From positions 1 through 9,466 of the forward strand of contig JAQSXM010000098.1 of assembly GCA_029256645.1 (NCBI GenBank): a DNA stretch of 9,466 nt, in the 5' to 3' direction. Shown one piece after another: positions 6,390 to 9,466 of this stretch. The position numbers and the translations under genes were made by a program. The notes below the pieces were generated by a model. The model was not told where the DNA came from, did no database searches, and worked only from the letters and a program-made list of their open reading frames with translations. The DNA comes from Sporomusa sp. (lineage in GTDB: Bacteria > Bacillota_C > Negativicutes > Sporomusales > Sporomusaceae). Within the stretch, counting starts at the first letter, position 1. Every line of letters begins with the position of its first letter.

Positions 6390-7187
6390 ATGATAATTGT
6401 TGGTGAGTTGATTAACTCCAGTCGCAAGGCCATCGCTGCGGCTATAGAAGCTCAGGATGTTGCAGCCATTCAAAAAGTAGCCGCAGACGAGTTAGCAGCC
6501 GGAGCGAATTATATTGATGTAAACGCCGGCGTTTTTGTAGGAAAAGAAGCGAATTATCTCAAATGGCTGGTTAAAGTTGTGCAAGAAGTTGTAGATGCAC
6601 CCTGTTGCATTGATAGTCCTGACCCCAAATGCGTAGAGCAGGCTCTTGCGGTTCATAAGGGAACAGCGATGGTCAACTCGATTTCTTTGGAAAAAGAGCG
6701 GTATAATGCTTTATTGCCTGTCGTTGCCGGGACAGACCTCAAAGTAGTGGCCTTATGCATGAGTGATGACGGTATGCCGGAGACCACTGAAGCCCGGTTG
6801 AGGATTGCCGATAAGCTGATTAATAACTTAACACAGCATAATGTGCCTTTGGATAACATTTATGTAGATGCCCTGGTTCAGCCAATCGCTACCAGCGATT
6901 CTTTCGGGATAGAGTTTTTGGAGGCGATTCAGGCCATTACGGCCAACTATCCAGGCGTACATACAATTTGTGGTCTATCTAATATTTCCTATGGATTGCC
7001 TAACCGTAAATTTATGAATCAGCTGTTTGCGGTAATGGGCATTGCTAAAGGGCTGGACGGGTTAATTATTAACCCACTGGACAAAGCCATGATGGCCAGT
7101 ATTGTTACTGCTGAAACACTGGCCGGCCGCGATAATTTCTGTGTAAACTATCTTGAGGCTTATCGCCGGGATGCTTTTGTCTGGTAG
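6390..7187 (+). CDS. AcsE-like methyltetrahydrofolate:corrinoid methyltransferase (MT2 role)
   Basis: A 265-residue pterin-binding TIM-barrel protein. In this context it should take the methyl group from methyl-MtaC and place it on tetrahydrofolate, the reverse direction of AcsE. It starts MIIVGELINSSR, the family's opening strand. Residues that bind folate in the 262-residue Moorella AcsE (Asp75, Asn96, Asp160, Asn199) have counterparts here at Asp75 (CIDSPDP), Asn96 (MVNSIS), Asp160 (YVDALV) and Asn198 (CGLSNISYGLP). The ATG at 6390 has GAAGGAGG at 6371-6378. It lies 61 nt after mtaB with no terminator between, so it is probably in the same transcript, and a hairpin follows at 7201. No UroD-like MtaA is present, and this protein fills that step. 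The direction of transfer is inferred from context. Confidence 0.9.
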   Translation: MIIVGELINSSRKAIAAAIEAQDVAAIQKVAADELAAGANYIDVNAGVFVGKEANYLKWLVKVVQEVVDAPCCIDSPDPKCVEQALAVHKGTAMVNSISLEKERYNALLPVVAGTDLKVVALCMSDDGMPETTEARLRIADKLINNLTQHNVPLDNIYVDALVQPIATSDSFGIEFLEAIQAITANYPGVHTICGLSNISYGLPNRKFMNQLFAVMGIAKGLDGLIINPLDKAMMASIVTAETLAGRDNFCVNYLEAYRRDAFVW

Positions 7188-7200
7188 CATTACATTGTGC

Positions 7201-7235
7201 AAGGGGCTGTCTCCAATTGTGGGGGATAGCCCTTT
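7201..7235 (+). terminator. Hairpin terminator after the mtaC-mtaB-methyltransferase unit
   Basis: AAGGGGCTGTCTCC (7201-7214) pairs with GGGGATAGCCCTTT (7222-7235) as a 14-bp stem with a few G-U pairs and a 7-nt loop. The downstream T-tract is weak (TTTGCTGTTCT), so it may terminate only part of the transcripts and let some continue into the cobW-like gene. Confidence 0.65.
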
Positions 7236-7331
7236 GCTGTTCTATATATTCCGCATTAAAGAAGTTTGCAGGCGCAGGCGGGTGGTGTATTGACAACGCT
7301 CCTATATAGAGGCAGTAAAGGAGGAATTTTT

Positions 7332-7925
7332 ATGCGTATTTTGCTTTTTGGCGGTTTTTTGGGGTCAGGCAAAACAACAACGATTTTGCAGGTAGCGAAA
7401 TACCTAACAGAATCTCGCCAGCAAACGGTTGCCATCATTGAAAATGAGATCGGTGCTGCCGGGGTTGACGACAAGCTTTTTTCTGATCGTGGTTTGCAGG
7501 TGAAGCGGCTGTTTGGCGGCTGTGTCTGCTGTCAAATTACCAGCGACTTAATCAGTGCGATGGATGAGATTCACGCGACTGTGACGCCGGACTGGCTGAT
7601 GATTGAAATGACCGGACTGGCGTATCCCTCGAAAACGGCTAAGATGATAAAAAAGTACAGTAAAGTATACTCTGCTTTCAAAACAGTCACGATTGTTGAC
7701 CGGGGGCGGTGGTCGGAGCTGGTAGCGATGTTAAAGCCGCTGGTGATTGGACAGGTGGAAGGGAGTGACCTGATTGTGCTCAACAAAGCCGATCTGGCCG
7801 GCGAGGAGCTCGCAAAGATTACAGGGGATTTGCAGGAGATCGATCCCAAACTGAAGGTTGTCATTACCAGTGCAACTAAGGAACTGCCGATTACCGTTCT
7901 TGAGGAGGTTGTTTGTTGTGAATAG
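7332..7925 (+). CDS. Short CobW/COG0523-type G3E GTPase, probable metallochaperone
   Basis: A 197-residue G3E-family P-loop GTPase. The sequence shows Walker A GFLGSGKTT (8-16), ENEIG (37-41), the metal-binding CxCC motif GCVCC (63-67), the Walker B region MIEMTGLA (90-97), guanine-specificity NKAD (151-154) and TSAT (179-182). The family delivers metals (Zn, Co, Fe) to target enzymes. Typical CobW proteins are above 300 residues because of a C-terminal CobW_C domain; that domain is absent and the protein ends soon after the GTPase core in VVCCE. The start is ATG 7332 after AAGGAGGAA (7318-7326); an in-frame TTG at 7266 would add 22 unlikely residues. It overlaps the next gene by 8 nt. Context suggests metal supply to the methanol methyltransferase system (Zn for MtaB or Co for corrinoid), which is inference. 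Confidence 0.88.
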   Translation: MRILLFGGFLGSGKTTTILQVAKYLTESRQQTVAIIENEIGAAGVDDKLFSDRGLQVKRLFGGCVCCQITSDLISAMDEIHATVTPDWLMIEMTGLAYPSKTAKMIKKYSKVYSAFKTVTIVDRGRWSELVAMLKPLVIGQVEGSDLIVLNKADLAGEELAKITGDLQEIDPKLKVVITSATKELPITVLEEVVCCE

Positions 7926-8352
7926 TGATGCAACAGTCTTTAGCCGGAGCCATCGTATTGTCTTTGAGGAGCCGCTTACAGCCCTGGAGGCTGAAGGTTT
8001 ATTACGGGAATTCATCGCTTCAATTGGTAGAGCGTTATCCCGTAATGAGGTCATTCTGGGACATATTAAAGTATTGGCTAAACTGTCGGAATCAGAACCG
8101 GAACAGTTTCTCTTTTTGTCCCATACCAGGTTGACGCAGGTAGATGTTACCCCCTCAAAGTGCTGGCCTAACGATGATGAGATTAGCCTGAGCAGGTTGG
8201 AATTGTGTGTAAATGTTCTCGTTTTCGGCTACACAATCAGTGAGGTGGAAAACGTGGTAGCTGAAGCACTGCAGGAGCTTGGCGGGTGTGTCTATAGAAG
8301 ACACCGCCGGTCGCCCTATCTGTCAGGCAGCAAAAAACGGGTTCATTATTAA
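7918..8352 (+). CDS. Small protein coupled to the CobW-like GTPase, family not recognised
   Basis: A 144-residue soluble protein with no signal peptide or membrane segment. The start is GTG 7918 with GAGGAGGT (7902-7909) 8 nt upstream, inside the end of the GTPase gene; the 8-nt overlap suggests coupled translation and a joint function. Visible elements are an acidic-helical first part (about 15-45), a strand-like stretch VILGHIKVLAKL (45-56), FLFLSHT, then LELCVNVLVFGYT followed by a helix EVENVVAEALQEL, and a basic tail rich in Arg/Lys. The alternation of strands and helices and the position right after a GTPase without CobW_C suggest it may be the detached C-terminal effector domain. That is inference; I found no sure family signature. 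Confidence 0.8.
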   Translation: MNSDATVFSRSHRIVFEEPLTALEAEGLLREFIASIGRALSRNEVILGHIKVLAKLSESEPEQFLFLSHTRLTQVDVTPSKCWPNDDEISLSRLELCVNVLVFGYTISEVENVVAEALQELGGCVYRRHRRSPYLSGSKKRVHY

Positions 8353-8375
8353 TGATTTTGTCCTTTACAGAGCGA

Positions 8376-8405
8376 TGACCTTACCTCAATTTTAAGGTAA
8401 GGTCA
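8376..8405. terminator. Convergent hairpin terminator
   Basis: A perfect 11-bp inverted repeat, TGACCTTACCT (8376-8386) with AGGTAAGGTCA (8395-8405), has an 8-nt loop. It lies between the plus-strand small-protein gene (stop 8352) and the minus-strand aminotransferase gene (stop 8412). On the plus strand it is followed by ATATTTTC; on the minus strand the T-tract is poor. It likely ends the plus-strand transcript and may also serve the opposite one. Confidence 0.75.
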
Positions 8406-8411
8406 ATATTT

Positions 8412-9466
8412 TCAAAAAACAAACTCAACATCAGCCAGGCGTTGTTTTATCTCAGTCATAATCCGGCGTTCAGCTGCGGCATCCGCGGCTTCGAAAGTGA
8501 CTGAGAAGCGAATATAGGAACCGGCGTCATCCCACGGCACTGTCGAGATTAATTTTTCTGTAATAAGATATTCGGAAAAATCCTCGGCAGAATTAAATAC
8601 CCGCCCAGCCTTTGTTCCCTGCGGGATACGAACGTAGAGATAAAATGAAGCCTTAGGTTTTGTTACCGAAAAACCAGCACTCGTTAATACCTCGACAAGC
8701 ATGTCGTGACGACGGGAGTATTTTAGGGCCGTTTTCTCCGATATTTCAGGGTGTTGCAGGCAGTAGACACCTGCTTTTTGGATTGGCGCAAATTGCCCGG
8801 AATCATTATTATCCTTTACAGCGGCAAAGCCTTTGACAACCAGCTCGTTCCCGCAGATGAAGGCTAAGCGCCAGCCTGTCATGTTATAGGCTTTAGACAG
8901 GGAGTGAATCTCTACACCTACGTCTTTAGCGCCGGCGACCGACAGAAAGCTCAGCGGTTTTTCGCCGTCAAATGTCAGCGCTGCATAAGCGGCATCTGAG
9001 ACAACAATAATCTCGTTGTCGCGGGCGAATTTGACTACTTTCTCGTAGAACTCCCTGGTTGCCGTTACCCCGGTGGGGTTGTTTGGGTAATTGATATATA
9101 ATAGTTTGGCCTTGCGGCGTTGCTCGGCAGTCAGTGAATCCAGGTCCGGCAAGAAGGCATTACTGGCCTGCAGGGGCAAATTCACCACTTCGCCATATAA
9201 TGCTGTGGTCATCGTTCCCATAACCGGATAACCAGGGACGGTCATGATCGTAATGTCGCCAGGGTTGATAAACGCTAACGGCAGCAGGGCCAAAATAGGT
9301 TTGGAACCAATGCCGTGGGTTACTTCCGTTAACGGATCCAAACCGGAAACCCCGTAGACTGATTCCATATAACCGGCGGCTGCAGCCTTAAAGTCAGGAA
9401 TTCCATTATCGGTATAACCGCGATTTTCTTTTTGCCTGGCCTGGGTGTATAAGGTTTCAACAACCT
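8412..9466 (-). CDS. dapL: LL-diaminopimelate aminotransferase-like class I aminotransferase (5' end outside window)
   Basis: The minus-strand frame is open from the right edge to TGA at 8412-8414, giving 350 visible residues of an enzyme usually near 390-410. The frame continues past the ATG at 9366-9368 with RGYTDNGIPDFKAAAAGY, so that Met is internal. Fold-type I PLP motifs are YINYPNNPTG (nt about 9098-9069), DAAYAAL and SLSKAYNMTGWR, whose Lys codon is 8892-8894 and should bind PLP. The end is AGSYIRFSVTFEA, with an Arg expected to hold a substrate carboxylate. SKPILALLPLAFINPGD, HSLSK..NMTGWR and NNDSGQFAPIQ fit the DapL branch, which makes LL-diaminopimelate from tetrahydrodipicolinate and glutamate for lysine and cell-wall synthesis. 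Another class I aminotransferase specificity is possible. It is convergent to, and likely unrelated to, the methanol genes. Confidence 0.78.
   Translation of the reverse strand, partial: VVETLYTQARQKENRGYTDNGIPDFKAAAAGYMESVYGVSGLDPLTEVTHGIGSKPILALLPLAFINPGDITIMTVPGYPVMGTMTTALYGEVVNLPLQASNAFLPDLDSLTAEQRRKAKLLYINYPNNPTGVTATREFYEKVVKFARDNEIIVVSDAAYAALTFDGEKPLSFLSVAGAKDVGVEIHSLSKAYNMTGWRLAFICGNELVVKGFAAVKDNNDSGQFAPIQKAGVYCLQHPEISEKTALKYSRRHDMLVEVLTSAGFSVTKPKASFYLYVRIPQGTKAGRVFNSAEDFSEYLITEKLISTVPWDDAGSYIRFSVTFEAADAAAERRIMTEIKQRLADVEFVF

Noticed and set aside
7185..7187. TAG stops (also at 1901 and 7923) as possible pyrrolysine codons
   Set aside because: The proteins are complete at these stops, and MtaB, AcsE and G3E families do not use pyrrolysine.
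7290..7308. TTGACA at 7290-7295 as a promoter for the GTPase gene
   Set aside because: The nearest TATATA is only 7 nt away and nothing like a -10 occurs at 16-18 nt spacing.
7266..7331. 22-residue N-terminal extension of the GTPase from TTG 7266
   Set aside because: The P-loop normally lies within the first 10-15 residues and ATG 7332 has an excellent ribosome site.

Overview
The window reads as chromosome of an anaerobic, acetogenic bacterium of the Firmicutes type, probably a Sporomusa-like Negativicute. This assignment is inferred from gene content (methanol:corrinoid methyltransferase, methyltetrahydrofolate-type methyltransferase, ATP-dependent corrinoid activator, DapL-type aminotransferase) and from strong AGGAGG ribosome binding sites. 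No rRNA or other taxonomic marker is present.

Layout. (1) Positions 1-72 are the 3' end of an unrecognised plus-strand gene that overlaps the next gene. (2) Positions 62-3926 hold three plus-strand genes: a RACo-like reductive activator of corrinoid proteins, a PocR/AraC transcription factor, and a corrinoid-binding protein. They end at a strong hairpin terminator (3944-3973). (3) Positions 3974-4290 are a regulatory gap with an extended -10 promoter, a 13-nt imperfect direct repeat and a leader of about 145 nt. (4) Positions 4291-7187 hold the catalytic genes mtaC, mtaB and an AcsE-like methyltransferase, followed by a hairpin at 7201-7235. (5) Positions 7332-8352 hold a short CobW/G3E GTPase overlapping a small unrecognised protein gene. 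(6) A hairpin at 8376-8405 separates this from a minus-strand LL-diaminopimelate aminotransferase-like gene that runs off the right edge.

How it works together. MtaB, with Zn ligands Glu166, Cys222 and Cys268 at nearly the same positions as in the archaeal enzyme, would move the methyl group of methanol to the cobalt of MtaC. The AcsE-like protein, which keeps the pterin-site residues Asp75, Asn96, Asp160 and an Asn at 198, would pass it to tetrahydrofolate, feeding the Wood-Ljungdahl methyl branch. This replaces the CoM-linked MtaA step of methanogens. RACo would rescue inactive Co(II) corrinoid, and the PocR/AraC protein probably switches the system on in response to a small substrate. The CobW-like GTPase could supply metal (Zn for MtaB, or Co).

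Least ordinary items: a second corrinoid protein, encoded beside the regulator, that has Ala in place of the Ser of the SxL cobalamin motif; a G3E GTPase of only 197 residues paired with a separate 144-residue protein that may be its detached C-terminal domain; and the mtaC leader, with a strong Shine-Dalgarno sequence that has no start codon at normal distance.
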